Assembly (NCBI RefSeq): GCF_020709055.1
Contig: NZ_JAJFCK010000006.1
Location: 1-64,000 of the forward strand
Direction of reading: 5' to 3'
DNA length: 64,000 nucleotides
DNA from: Ruminococcus callidus
GTDB lineage: Bacteria; Bacillota; Clostridia; Oscillospirales; Ruminococcaceae
The position numbers were made by a program, and so were the translations under genes. A model generated the notes under the pieces. That model was not told the DNA's origin. It saw only the letters and a program-made list of their open reading frames with translations, and made no database searches. Of this stretch, positions 8,610 through 19,093 are shown one piece after another (position 1 is the stretch's first letter; each line of letters opens with the position of its first letter).

Positions 8610-9332
8610 ATGATAAAAACAGCATTGATTACCGGTGCATCCCGCGGCATTGGCGCAGCGACCGCACGCCTGCTCGCCGCAGACGGCTACTGCGTCGCCG
8701 GAACCTGCTGCCGCAGCCAGGCGGAGATGGAGGAGCTTGCACGCACTACAGGCATTCTCCCCATCCGGACCGACCTCTCCGACCCCGCACAGATCCCGCA
8801 GCTGGCGCAGCGTGCGCTGGAACTGCTGGGACACGTGGACGTTCTGGTCAACAACGCCGCCTGTTCCTACATCGACCTCTTCCAGTGTATGCCGCCGGAG
8901 CGCATCCGGGAGCTGTACGCCGTCAATCTCACTGCCGTGGTGGAGCTGACACGGGCGCTGCTGCCCAGCATGCTGTCCCGCCACAGCGGCTGCATCATCA
9001 ACATCTCCTCTGTCTGGGGGGAGACCGGCGCCTCCTGTGAGGTGGACTATGCCGTCACCAAGGGCGCTGTGCTGGCGCTGACACGGGCGCTGGCAAAAGA
9101 GGTAGGGCCGTCCGGCATTCGGGTAAACGCCGTTTCGCCGGCGACGATCCTCACCGACATGACCGCCCATCTCCCGCCGGAAACGCTGGCGGAACTGGCG
9201 GAGGAAACGCCGCTGGGGCGGAACGGCACACCGGAGGATGTGGCGGAGGCAGTGCGCTTTCTCGCCTCTGACCGTGCCGCCTTTATCACCGGACAGGATC
9301 TCCCCGTCAACGGCGGATTTCTGTGCGTTTAA
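8610..9332 (+). CDS. SDR family oxidoreductase, possibly EF-P 5-aminopentanone reductase
   Basis: A 240-residue short-chain dehydrogenase. It has the TGASRGIG nucleotide-binding loop near the N-terminus, NNA, the catalytic Ser in SSVWGETGAS and the Tyr-x-x-x-Lys pair in DYAVTKG. The SSVWG...GASCEV segment resembles the YmfI-like group that reduces 5-aminopentanone on elongation factor P, but FabG-like roles cannot be excluded. The start is set by AGGAG before the ATG at 8610. A hairpin without a T run (9333-9357) follows. No efp gene is in the window. Confidence 0.8.
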   Translation: MIKTALITGASRGIGAATARLLAADGYCVAGTCCRSQAEMEELARTTGILPIRTDLSDPAQIPQLAQRALELLGHVDVLVNNAACSYIDLFQCMPPERIRELYAVNLTAVVELTRALLPSMLSRHSGCIINISSVWGETGASCEVDYAVTKGAVLALTRALAKEVGPSGIRVNAVSPATILTDMTAHLPPETLAELAEETPLGRNGTPEDVAEAVRFLASDRAAFITGQDLPVNGGFLCV

Positions 9333-9486
9333 GCACCGTTTCTAAAATCAACGGTGCGCCTGGTATATGTCTTTCTGCAAATTCTCCGGTTCGTATCGTT
9401 TTGCACAAATTTCACATGCCGCCGGTTTTTCTTTCGATAGAATTTACAAAGTTCGTGAAAAATGGGTGAGTATTTCCCCGGAGCGC

Positions 9487-9515
9487 TTGCAGAATCTGCG
9501 GGTTTGTGCTATAGT
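9487..9515 (+). promoter_or_regulatory. Sigma-A promoter of the LTA-synthase-like gene
   Basis: TTGCAG (9487-9492), 17 bp, TATAGT (9510-9515), about 80 bp upstream of the start codon. Confidence 0.7.
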
Positions 9516-9595
9516 AAAAGGGTATCGGCTCTGTTTGGAAATCCCATTTTTCCGGACAGACGCACAATCATTTTACGTAAAGGTGAGAAAGACAA

Positions 9596-11485
9596 ATGAA
9601 ACAAAATCATTCGTGGAAAGGCTGGTTTTCCTCGGTGCGGGCCTGGGGATGCTCCGTACAGGAAAAGCGTTCCTACAATACCCTGCGCTTCCCCATGACC
9701 AATCGGCTGATCCTGCTGCTCTACCCGCTGTTCATTGTCTGCATGGCAGAGCTGAATCAGGATAAGTACCCCAGCAAGCTGGTGCTCTTCATCTCCGAAC
9801 ACCCCACCATCATGCTGTTCAACGTTCTGATCGCAGCGCTGATCTTTACAGGGCTGCTGCTGCTGTTCCGCTCCGGATGGTTCTCCATGCTGGCGGAAAG
9901 CGTCATCTATATGGCGCTGAGCATCACGGAGCTTTTCAAGTACAACACCAACGGCAACCACCTCATCATGACAGACATGAAACTGGCACGGAGTCTGAAG
10001 AGCCTGACCTCCTTTGCCTACATCAAGATCACACCAAGACTGATCCTCTATCTGGCGATCTGTCTGGGATTCATCCTGCTGGCGTTCTGGTTCAACCCAC
10101 GGCTCAGGAAGCGCACCAAGCTACGCAAGCGTCTGCTGCCGGGACTCGCCTGCCTGATCTGCTGCGTGATGGTCGTTACCGTTCCTGCAGTCTCCCGGCC
10201 GGTCTATGCGCTGTTCCGTCTGGACACCAAGGAGGCAGACAACACCTTCATTCTCAACGAGAAGTTCGAGAACAACGGCTTTCTGGCGTTCTTTATGCAG
10301 ACCGGTTCGGAGAATCTCTCCAACCAGCTGGATGAGCCGGCGGACTACGCCGAGAACAGCGACAACGCCATCCGGCAGTATCTGGCAAGCGACGTTGCGG
10401 AAACCAACTTCAAGAACGGCGTAAAGCCCAACGTCATTGAGATCATGTCCGAGTCCTTCGCCGACTTCCGGGTATTCTCCAAGGAACTGGAGGAGCTGGG
10501 CTACACCGGTCTGGATTCCTACTATGCCGGTCTGGACAAGGCGGCATCCATGGGAACGGAGGGCAAGTTCATCGTTCCCACCTATGCCAGCTACACCGTG
10601 CGCACGGAATTCGAGATGCTGTTCGGTCTGCCGGTCAAGTCCCTGAACGACCCGAATATGCCGCAGCGTATGCTGCTGGACCGCCAACAGCCCACCATCC
10701 CCTCCTACTACAAGAGCTGGGGCTACACCACAGCGTATGTGCACCCGTTCCAGAGCAGCTTCTACAGCCGCAAGCGCATCTACAGCAACTTCCGGTTCGA
10801 TACCATGATCTTTGAGGACGACTTCACCGTTCCGGTCACCACCTACGGCGAGTACATCGACGACAATGTGGTATACGATCAGATCGAGTCCCTCATCGCC
10901 TCTTCCAGCGAACCGCTCTATCTCCACGCCACCACCATGCAGAACCACCAGCCCTATTCGGACGGCGACAGCGACGACGAATTCCTGAACTATCTGTCCC
11001 GCATCCAGCACTCCGCAGACGGTCTGGCAGAGATGCTGGAGCATCTGTCCGAAGCCAACGAGCCGACCATCGTGCTTTTTATCGGCGACCACTTCCCCTC
11101 GCTGCGTGGCGACAACGGCATTTACAACCAGCTGAACATCACCAGCGAAAACTGCTCCGACCTCTATGAGCAGCACTACATCCTCTGGAACAACTTCAAC
11201 ATGGACACCAGCGTGCTGCCCAGCAATCCGGTTTCCATCTTCTACTACCCCTATCTCATCATGGAGATGATCGATGCCCCCCGGGACAGCTTTACGCAGA
11301 CTATGATGGACGAGATGCAGACCGAACCGGTCTACTCCACCAACTATCACCCGTTCCAGGAGCCCGATCAGAAGCTGAATACGCTGACCTATGACCGTAT
11401 TCTGGGAGATATCATCTCCCCCAGTGCGCTGGATGTTCTCCCCGATCCGGAGGAGGATTCCACAGAGGAAACCACAACGGATTGA
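9596..11485 (+). CDS. LTA synthase family sulfatase (phosphoglycerol transferase-like)
   Basis: The 629-residue protein has several N-terminal membrane segments (within about residues 35-205) and a large extracellular alkaline-phosphatase/sulfatase-fold domain. Metal-site elements visible are NVIEIMSESF, a Thr in YTVRTEF (about residue 335) that plausibly matches the catalytic Thr of LtaS, HPFQSSFYSR and VLFIGDHFP. Members transfer glycerol phosphate or similar groups to cell-surface glycolipids or polymers. The exact substrate cannot be read from the sequence. The C-terminal tail is acidic and Thr-rich. It is monocistronic, with its own promoter and terminator. Confidence 0.88.
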   Translation: MKQNHSWKGWFSSVRAWGCSVQEKRSYNTLRFPMTNRLILLLYPLFIVCMAELNQDKYPSKLVLFISEHPTIMLFNVLIAALIFTGLLLLFRSGWFSMLAESVIYMALSITELFKYNTNGNHLIMTDMKLARSLKSLTSFAYIKITPRLILYLAICLGFILLAFWFNPRLRKRTKLRKRLLPGLACLICCVMVVTVPAVSRPVYALFRLDTKEADNTFILNEKFENNGFLAFFMQTGSENLSNQLDEPADYAENSDNAIRQYLASDVAETNFKNGVKPNVIEIMSESFADFRVFSKELEELGYTGLDSYYAGLDKAASMGTEGKFIVPTYASYTVRTEFEMLFGLPVKSLNDPNMPQRMLLDRQQPTIPSYYKSWGYTTAYVHPFQSSFYSRKRIYSNFRFDTMIFEDDFTVPVTTYGEYIDDNVVYDQIESLIASSSEPLYLHATTMQNHQPYSDGDSDDEFLNYLSRIQHSADGLAEMLEHLSEANEPTIVLFIGDHFPSLRGDNGIYNQLNITSENCSDLYEQHYILWNNFNMDTSVLPSNPVSIFYYPYLIMEMIDAPRDSFTQTMMDEMQTEPVYSTNYHPFQEPDQKLNTLTYDRILGDIISPSALDVLPDPEEDSTEETTTD

Positions 11486-11515
11486 GCAGCGGTGCAATAT
11501 CACAATGAGAAAAGC

Positions 11516-11546
11516 AAAGGGACATGGTGCGATCCATGTCCCTTTT
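11516..11546 (+). terminator. Intrinsic terminator after the LTA-synthase-like gene
   Basis: A 12-bp stem (AAAGGGACATGG and complement) with a 6-nt loop and a T run. Confidence 0.85.
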
Positions 11547-11560
11547 TGTGTATTGTAGAT

Positions 11561-11985
11561 GATAAACAAAGCATATCGTGCGGAAACGAAAAGACTCTAG
11601 AACCGTTGCCCCCGTCAGGCTGATCCAACTGAGCACAGTTGGCGAGGTGTTCTTAGAGGGCACGTGCCCTCTAAGTCGCTGTCCGCAGACAGCGAAATTC
11701 CCCGTGCCCATACTTCTGGGCACACGGAGAAGGTGGGTGAGAAAAGCGACAGCTTTTCGAGGGCGGAGCGAACAAGACCGCTCCGCCCTGTGTCCCACTT
11801 GTAACGCCTTGATTTTGAAAACGTTCCGGTGGAATGTTTTCAACGGATTTTACCTTTGTTGAAGTTGGCGGACACGGCACGCCGTGTCCCTACAAAGAAT
11901 TGGTTTATCCTCAGTTGGATCAGCCTGACGGGGCAACGGTTTTGAAATCTTTTTGTTCCTGCACGATGCGATTTGTTTTAAAGTG
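11561..11985. mobile_element. Non-coding multi-hairpin element with long inverted repeats (about 0.4 kb)
   Basis: The gap between the LTA-synthase-like gene and groEL is filled by this element. Its outer arms (11575-11633 and 11910-11967) are about 58 bp and highly complementary; weaker matches extend to about 11564 and 11980. Between them lie seven separate hairpins: a perfect palindrome centred on 11663, then 11677-11694, 11703-11725, 11741-11758, 11761-11788 (10-bp perfect stem), 11820-11838 and 11870-11889. No credible protein frame is present and no clean target duplication was found. It could be a non-autonomous mobile element or a large structured RNA. Confidence 0.7.
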
Positions 11986-11995
11986 ACACCCAACA

Positions 11996-12036
11996 CAAAA
12001 AACCGGATGGCAGGAATCGCCCTGCCATCCGGTTTT
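11996..12036 (-). terminator. Intrinsic terminator after groEL
   Basis: A 14-bp stem (AACCGGATGGCAGG and complement) with a T run on the minus strand, about 60 bp past the groEL stop. Confidence 0.85.
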
Positions 12037-12097
12037 CATCATCTTACAGTGCAGTTTTTGCGCCGTTTGCTATTTTTGCCTTGGGTTCTTTTAGCGA

Positions 12098-13750
<1,653 letters not shown>

Positions 13751-13776
13751 TCAATGTAGTCGTTCTGCGGGAAAGC

Positions 13777-14070
13777 TTAGTCGGCAATTGCCAGAATCTC
13801 GCTCTCGTAAACCAGTGTCAGCTCTTCCTCGCCATCCTTGATGGTCTGACCTGCGCCGTGGTTCAGCAGAACCGTGTCGCCAACCTTTACCTGCATGGGG
13901 ATGCGTGTGCCGTTCGGTGCGTACTTGCCCTCACCGCATGCAACGACCTTGCCCTTTGCCGGAACACCTGCCGGTGTCTTGGTTGCCAGTACCAGACCGC
14001 CTACGGTCTTTTCTTCCTGATCCTTTTCTACCTTTATGAGTACTCTGTCTGCCAACGGTTTCAATGCCAT
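13777..14070 (-). CDS. groES: Co-chaperonin GroES (10 kDa)
   Basis: A 97-residue lid subunit of the GroEL chamber. The start MALKPLADRVLIK and the mobile loop KTVGGLVLA are characteristic. Expected heat induction comes from the CIRCE operator and overlapping promoter just upstream. The HrcA repressor gene is in this window at 34310-35377. Confidence 0.97.
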   Translation of the reverse strand: MALKPLADRVLIKVEKDQEEKTVGGLVLATKTPAGVPAKGKVVACGEGKYAPNGTRIPMQVKVGDTVLLNHGAGQTIKDGEEELTLVYESEILAIAD

Positions 14071-14116
14071 GATTCATTCCTCCTGCATCCAAATTATCAC
14101 TTGTTTCTCAAATCTG

Positions 14117-14176
14117 TTAGCACTCATAGTTCCTGAGTGCTAATATCTATTTTACCAACTTTTCAGAAAAAATCAA
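14117..14176 (-). promoter_or_regulatory. CIRCE operator and promoter of groES-groEL
   Basis: A perfect CIRCE inverted repeat, TTAGCACTC (14117-14125), 9 bp, GAGTGCTAA (14135-14143), lies at the expected transcription start. On the minus strand TTGATT (14171-14176) and TAAAAT (14149-14154) are 16 bp apart directly upstream. Binding of HrcA here would block transcription. Confidence 0.93.
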
Positions 14177-14423
14177 GGGTTTTCCTGCGAAAATTGTGAA
14201 ATTCGGAACATTGCACAAATTCAAGCTGTTTTTCACGTTCCATTTGTTAAAACAGATGAGTTTCCGCCTGCCCAGCAATCCAAATTCTCCCTATTTTAAA
14301 AATAAAATCTACAACCAAAAAAATCAACTAACTTATACACGATTGCAACGTAACTTCTTCACATTTTACAAATAGGTAACAATTTGAAAATAAATAATCC
14401 ACTTATCAGTTACACAACTATAG

Positions 14424-14628
14424 TATAATGAAATGTGAAAAACATCGGCAGATTTTGCGGTTTTTTTGAGAAGCCGCAAATACATTTCCGTCCCAGTGCC
14501 GATGAAGCTCCGGCGCGGCGAAAAGCCCCGGGCATGCAATTTCCAAAACGGCGTTGTGGAGTGGGACGGCTGCGGCAGAGAAACACAGCACCGGAAACAG
14601 ACAATCAAAAGAAAGGCGTGAAAACATT
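14424..14628 (+). promoter_or_regulatory. Structured 5' leader of the response regulator gene (candidate RNA element)
   Basis: A TATAAT at 14424-14429 precedes about 190 nt of leader. CATCGGCA (14443-14450) pairs with TGCCGATG (14497-14504), enclosing a TTTGCGG/CCGCAAA hairpin (14454-14480). Within the outer loop, CCGTCCCA (14488-14495) is perfectly complementary to TGGGACGG (14562-14569), which would form a pseudoknot. The AT-rich gap before it (14177-14423) shows nothing I can name. No known riboswitch class was recognised. Confidence 0.5.
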
Positions 14629-15327
14629 ATGGCATTAGAAAAAGTTCTTGTCGTAGATGACGATCCGAATATTTGCGATGTGCTTCGGATGTATTTGGAA
14701 AATGAGGGATACAGCGTAATTCTCTCTTATGATGGAGAAGAGGCTCTGGTAAAATTCAACGCACTGAAGCCGGACATTATCCTGCTGGATGTCATGCTGC
14801 CCACACTGGACGGCTGGCAGGTATGCCGTGAGGTGCGGAAAAAGTCCAGCGTGCCGATCATCATGATCACCGCAAAGGGCGACACCTTTGACAAGGTGCT
14901 CGGTCTGGAGCTTGGCGCAGACGACTATATTGTAAAGCCCTTTGACACCAAGGAAGTTGTTGCCCGCATCAAGGCAATTGCCCGCCGCATCGGCACCTCT
15001 CCGGAGGAATCCGAGGTCAAGGAAGTTCGCTATGACAAGCTGTCGGTCAACATGACCCGTTATGAGCTGCGTGTCGACGGCAAGGTCGTTGACACCCCGC
15101 CGAAAGAACTGGAGCTGCTGTTCTATCTGGCTTCCAACCCCAACCGTGTATACACCCGTGACCAGCTGCTGGACGAAGTCTGGGGCTTTGAGTATTACGG
15201 CGACTCCCGCACCATTGACGTGCACATCAAGCGTCTGCGGGAAAAGCTGGAGGGCGTATCCGACAAGTGGTCGCTGAAGACCGTATGGGGCGTGGGCTAT
15301 AAGTTCGAGTCCGAAGAGGACGAATAA
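14629..15327 (+). CDS. OmpR/PhoB-family response regulator
   Basis: This 232-residue DNA-binding regulator has a receiver domain with acidic pocket VVDDDPN and phosphoacceptor Asp54 in LLDVMLP. A C-terminal winged-helix domain (about 130-230) ends in the usual VWGVGYKF. It would be phosphorylated by the kinase encoded 6 bp downstream. The start at 14629 is chosen for the AAAGG site and because the family begins there; an upstream in-frame ATG at 14554 lies in the structured leader. Target genes are unknown. Confidence 0.93.
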   Translation: MALEKVLVVDDDPNICDVLRMYLENEGYSVILSYDGEEALVKFNALKPDIILLDVMLPTLDGWQVCREVRKKSSVPIIMITAKGDTFDKVLGLELGADDYIVKPFDTKEVVARIKAIARRIGTSPEESEVKEVRYDKLSVNMTRYELRVDGKVVDTPPKELELLFYLASNPNRVYTRDQLLDEVWGFEYYGDSRTIDVHIKRLREKLEGVSDKWSLKTVWGVGYKFESEEDE

Positions 15328-15333
15328 ACCGCC

Positions 15334-16869
15334 GTGGAACAGCCGGAAAGCAAAAAGGTACAGAAAAAACCGCAGAAAAAGCTGTACCGCAACCATGTTG
15401 CGCAGATTCTGCTTCTCGTTTTCGTTGCCATTGTCACTGCATTCTCCGTAATGGGATATGGCATCTCCCGCTATAAACGGGACTATTATGCCAGCGCCAC
15501 ACGCTCGTGCAATGTCATGGTTGCCGACCTCGTCAAGCACGGCGAAGATTTTCCCAATGAGAATATGCTGGCATACTATATTCCCTACAGCATGAACTCC
15601 ACTGCGGCTTCTGTAGGCACCTACCTCTACCTGTTCAACACCGACGGGCAGTGCATCCTTTGCTCTGCCAACACCGGTCAAGAGGCGGATGGGCTGACGC
15701 TGAGCGTGGAAATGCTCCACGCCATGAAGGAAAAAGGGACCTATCTGACTGATCGCAGTTCTGGAAAGTTCAACCGTTCTATTGCGGAGCCTATGCTCTG
15801 CAACGGCTCTGCCTTTACGATCCAGCAGGACGGCAGGGAACAGACCTATTATCTGTTCGCCAACATCTATACCCATGCGCTGAACAACTATGTCACAGAT
15901 TTCATTCTGGTGACGGTGCTGATCTCTCTGGCAGTGCTGGCAATCGCAATCGCAATGGAAATGCACATCATTCTCCAAAGGGCAAAGCAGCGGGAGCAGA
16001 TCATTCAGGTTTTGCAGCTCAATGCAAGAGGCGATTACACGAAGAAGCTTCAGCCGGAACAGTGGGTGGGCTCCGAGATGGAACCGCTGGTCACCGTGCT
16101 GGACTCTCTGGTGCGTCAGGCAGAACGTGCAGAATCCTACAGCAAGCAGTTTGTTTCCAACGTATCCCATGAGCTTCGCACGCCCATGACGATCATCAGC
16201 GGATTTGTAGAGGGCATTCTGGACGGCACTGTTCCCCGAAACAAGCGAATGGAGTACCTCTCCATTGTTTCGCAGGAGATGCAGCGCCTGAAAATGCTGG
16301 TCACCTCCATGCTGAACCTCACGAAATTCGACGCCGGCACCATTCAGATCAACTATCAGATGTTCACCATGAACGATACCGCATTCCGCACCGTTCTGAT
16401 GTTCGAAAACCGTCTGGAAAAGCGCCATATCTCTGTGGAGGGGCTGGATGCTCCGCCACTTCGGGTATATGCCGATCCGGATCTGATGGGACAGGTGGTG
16501 TACAATCTGGTGGAAAACGCCGTGAAATTCGTCAACGAGAGCGGTACGATTTCCTTCCGCTTTGAGAGCAGCGACCACGACTGGATCTTCGCCGTGCGCA
16601 ATACGGGCAACGGCATTTCCAAGGAAGAGCTGCCCAGGATCTTCGAGCGGTTCTATAAGTCGGATGCCTCACGCAGTCAGGACAAGACCGGACTGGGGCT
16701 GGGACTGGATATCACCAAACAGATCATCCACCTGCACCACGCACAGATCAGCGTCCGCAGCGAGGAGCATGTCTACACGGAATTTGAAGTGCGTCTGCCG
16801 CAGATCAAGCCGCCACACTCCGAACAGGAATCCGAGGAAACGCCCCGACTTCAGCCGCCAACGCAATGA
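15334..16869 (+). CDS. Membrane sensor histidine kinase
   Basis: The 511-residue kinase starts at GTG. It has membrane segments at about residues 22-43 and 188-212 flanking an extracytoplasmic sensor region, then a HAMP-like stretch, the dimerisation box with phosphoacceptor His279 in VSHELRTPM, and the ATPase domain (N box LVENAVKF, G box LGLGLD). A later start would remove the first membrane segment, so GTG is preferred despite a modest ribosome site. It forms a two-component system with the regulator 6 bp upstream. The signal is unknown. Confidence 0.9.
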   Translation: MEQPESKKVQKKPQKKLYRNHVAQILLLVFVAIVTAFSVMGYGISRYKRDYYASATRSCNVMVADLVKHGEDFPNENMLAYYIPYSMNSTAASVGTYLYLFNTDGQCILCSANTGQEADGLTLSVEMLHAMKEKGTYLTDRSSGKFNRSIAEPMLCNGSAFTIQQDGREQTYYLFANIYTHALNNYVTDFILVTVLISLAVLAIAIAMEMHIILQRAKQREQIIQVLQLNARGDYTKKLQPEQWVGSEMEPLVTVLDSLVRQAERAESYSKQFVSNVSHELRTPMTIISGFVEGILDGTVPRNKRMEYLSIVSQEMQRLKMLVTSMLNLTKFDAGTIQINYQMFTMNDTAFRTVLMFENRLEKRHISVEGLDAPPLRVYADPDLMGQVVYNLVENAVKFVNESGTISFRFESSDHDWIFAVRNTGNGISKEELPRIFERFYKSDASRSQDKTGLGLGLDITKQIIHLHHAQISVRSEEHVYTEFEVRLPQIKPPHSEQESEETPRLQPPTQ

Positions 16870-16903
16870 CAACTTGAAAAAGCACCACGCTTTTTCCGAA
16901 AAT

Positions 16904-16951
16904 AACGGGCAGCATTTCTCCTGTATGCCGCAGAGAATGCTGCCCGTTTTT
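16904..16951 (+). terminator. Intrinsic terminator between the sensor kinase and the HtrA-type protease
   Basis: AACGGGCAGCATT pairs with AATGCTGCCCGTT and is followed by a T run. The ribosome site of the next gene begins right after it, so read-through transcripts could feed the protease gene. Confidence 0.75.
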
Positions 16952-16970
16952 GGAAAGGAGAAATTTCCAA

Positions 16971-18920
16971 ATGCAGGAGCAAGAGAAACCCTTTGCACAA
17001 ACTCCCCTTGTGGACGGCACAGCGCCGGCACCCGCGACAGAACCTGTGCCGGATGCCGCCGCAGATGCGCCCCAGCCCACGCCGGAGGCTGCATCGTCCG
17101 TAAAACCCGCAGAAGCCAAGCCGGAACCGGAGTCCGCACCGACCGCCATCCCGCCGCAGCGCACATGGGAAAAGGCACCGGCACCCGTTCCGCCGATGCC
17201 CAATGTCCCGCCATATTCCCACACTCCGCCACAGGCACAGCGTCCGTTCACAGGGGCAGTTCCTCCGCAGAGTAGCGCTGTTCCGCCGCAGGCGCACCAG
17301 CCGTTCACAGGGGCAGTTTCTCCCCAGAGCGGCGCTGTTCCGCCGCAGGCACACCAGCCGTTCACGGGGGCAGTTCCTCCCCAGAGCGGCGCTGTTCCGC
17401 CGCAGACGCAGCGTCCGGTGACAGGGGCAGTTCCTCCGCAGAGTAGCGCTGTTCCACCGCAGGCACACCAGCCGTTCACAGGGGCAGTCCCTCCGCAGAG
17501 CGGCGCTATTCCGCCGCAGGCACAGCGTCCGGTGACAGGGGCAGTCCCTCCCCAGAGCGGCGCTGTTCCGCCGCAGGCATACCAGCCCCATCCGTGGAAC
17601 ACCGCCAGCTCCTATTCCCAGCCCAGCTGGTATCAGAACCAGCCCCCACGGTACAACGGCGGATGGCAGGTACCGCCGCAGGTTCCGCCCATTCCCGACG
17701 AACCGCAGCCCAAGTGGAATGCCAAAAAAGACCGCAAGGCAGCGTTCTGGCTACGCATTGTGGCACTGCTGATCGTGGTTCTGCTGGGATACTGCATTGT
17801 CAGCGATGTGCTGCTCTACCGCAGGGAAGTCCCCGCCAGCACCACCTCCCAGTCGGAGGTCAGGGAGGACGGCGAATCCCACCCCAATGTGGTCATCCAG
17901 CAGCAGGAGAAGCCGGAACTCTCCTCGGACGCTGAGGGCGTTGCAGAGGATGGCTCTTACACCGTGGAGGGCGTGGCAGCAGCCGTTCGCCCCTCTATTG
18001 TGGAGATCCGCACCTATGCCGACGAAAAAGGCACACTGCTGGACGGCACAGGTTCGGGCATCATCCTCTCTGAGGACGGCTACATCATCACCAACGCCCA
18101 CGTGCTGACGGACGGCAAGGCGTTCACCGTCATCACCGCAGACGAGGAGGAGTACCCTGCCTCTGTGGTCGGCAGCGACAACAAAACGGACATCGCCGTC
18201 ATCAAGGTGGACAAGACTGATCTGCCGGCTGCTGTCATCGGCGATTCGGACGAGGTGAAGCTGGGCGAAGCCGTGGTTGCCATCGGCAATCCCGCCGGAC
18301 TCTCCGGCTCGGTGACCAACGGCATTGTGTCCGGTCTGAACCGGAAGATCCGCTCCGATGCCACCGGTTTTGACATGGACTGCATCCAGACCAACGCCGC
18401 CATCAGCCCCGGCAACTCCGGCGGTGCGCTGGTCAACATGTACGGGCAGGTCATCGGCATCACCTCCTCCAAGTACGTCAACGCCAGCTATGAGGGACTG
18501 GGCTTCGCTATCACCATCAACGAGGTGCTGCCCATTGTGGAGGAGCTGATCCAGCAGGGCTACGTCTCCGACCGTGTGCGCATCGGCATCACGTTCACCT
18601 CCCTCTATGACGAGTACATTCAGGGACAGTTCACCGAGGCTGTCGGCATGAAGCGCACACCACTGGAATTGTACGGTCTTTGGATTCAGGAGATCAGCCA
18701 GGACTGCGACATTGCCAACACAGAATTGCAGGTCAACGACGTCATTCTCTCCGTCAACGGACAGAAAACCGAGACCTATGACGACCTCTCGGCAGCCATT
18801 GCCGACAGCAAGGCAAATGACACCGTAGAGGCACGCTGCCGCCGCTACGAGAAAAACGGCACATTTCAGGAGTTCACCATTCAGTTTAAGCTGATGGAGG
18901 ACACCTCCGGAAATTACTAA
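16971..18920 (+). CDS. HtrA/DegP-like membrane serine protease with Pro-rich repeats
   Basis: A 649-residue trypsin-fold protease anchored by one membrane segment (about 258-281). The cytoplasmic N-terminus is long and Pro/Ala/Gln-rich, including six perfect-length 19-residue repeats (residues 89-202). The protease domain has the triad His377 (NAHVL), Asp407 (KTDIAV) and Ser483 (PGNSGGAL). A degenerate PDZ-like C-terminal part follows. Such proteases handle misfolded envelope proteins. The start at 16971 has AAAGGAG upstream; a TTG at 16950 overlaps the terminator. It follows a two-component system, a frequent pairing. The TAA stop is the target duplication of an inserted element. Confidence 0.92.
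   Translation: MQEQEKPFAQTPLVDGTAPAPATEPVPDAAADAPQPTPEAASSVKPAEAKPEPESAPTAIPPQRTWEKAPAPVPPMPNVPPYSHTPPQAQRPFTGAVPPQSSAVPPQAHQPFTGAVSPQSGAVPPQAHQPFTGAVPPQSGAVPPQTQRPVTGAVPPQSSAVPPQAHQPFTGAVPPQSGAIPPQAQRPVTGAVPPQSGAVPPQAYQPHPWNTASSYSQPSWYQNQPPRYNGGWQVPPQVPPIPDEPQPKWNAKKDRKAAFWLRIVALLIVVLLGYCIVSDVLLYRREVPASTTSQSEVREDGESHPNVVIQQQEKPELSSDAEGVAEDGSYTVEGVAAAVRPSIVEIRTYADEKGTLLDGTGSGIILSEDGYIITNAHVLTDGKAFTVITADEEEYPASVVGSDNKTDIAVIKVDKTDLPAAVIGDSDEVKLGEAVVAIGNPAGLSGSVTNGIVSGLNRKIRSDATGFDMDCIQTNAAISPGNSGGALVNMYGQVIGITSSKYVNASYEGLGFAITINEVLPIVEELIQQGYVSDRVRIGITFTSLYDEYIQGQFTEAVGMKRTPLELYGLWIQEISQDCDIANTELQVNDVILSVNGQKTETYDDLSAAIADSKANDTVEARCRRYEKNGTFQEFTIQFKLMEDTSGNY
17235..17576 (+). repeat. Six tandem 57-bp repeats inside the HtrA-like gene
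   Basis: Each unit encodes 19 residues of the pattern A-(Q/H)-(R/Q)-P-(F/V)-T-G-A-V-(P/S)-P-Q-S-(S/G)-A-(V/I)-P-P-Q. The units are in frame and nearly identical, so copy number probably varies between strains by slippage or recombination. Their place is the cytoplasmic side of the protease. Confidence 0.95.
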
Positions 18921-19080
18921 GAGCTTGTATTCATAGGAAATATATGCGGATTTTCGAGCAAATTTTTTTGCAGACAAGGCAAAAATTTGCAGGCATACTT
19001 TCGTATGGCAAGAATTTTTAACGCAGTATGCAACAAAATTTGCCGAAAAGACGTAGATAGACGCCTATGAACACGAGCTC
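18921..19080. mobile_element. Small inverted-repeat element, subfamily B, copy 1 (160 bp)
   Basis: The ends GAGCTTGTATTCATAGG and CCTATGAACACGAGCTC are inverted repeats with two mismatches. TAA at 18918-18920 and at 19081-19083 is the 3-bp duplication; the left TAA is the htrA stop codon. The reverse complement of the core matches subfamily A, including TCTTTTCGGCAAATTTTG. An internal hairpin ATAC-GAAA-GTAT (minus-strand sense) replaces the GGGC-GACA-GCCC hairpin of subfamily A. No coding frame is supported. Confidence 0.85.
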
Positions 19081-19093
19081 TAATTGACAGACA

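Noticed and set aside
11578..11862. 94-codon frame in the multi-hairpin element
   Set aside because: It runs through five hairpins and the inverted repeat, with no ribosome site; structure explains the sequence better.
17235..17576. Possible CRISPR array
   Set aside because: The repeats are contiguous 57-bp units without spacers and lie in frame in a protease gene.
16805..17602. Gly/Cys-rich repetitive frames on the minus strand
   Set aside because: They are shadows of the 57-bp repeats in the HtrA-like gene.
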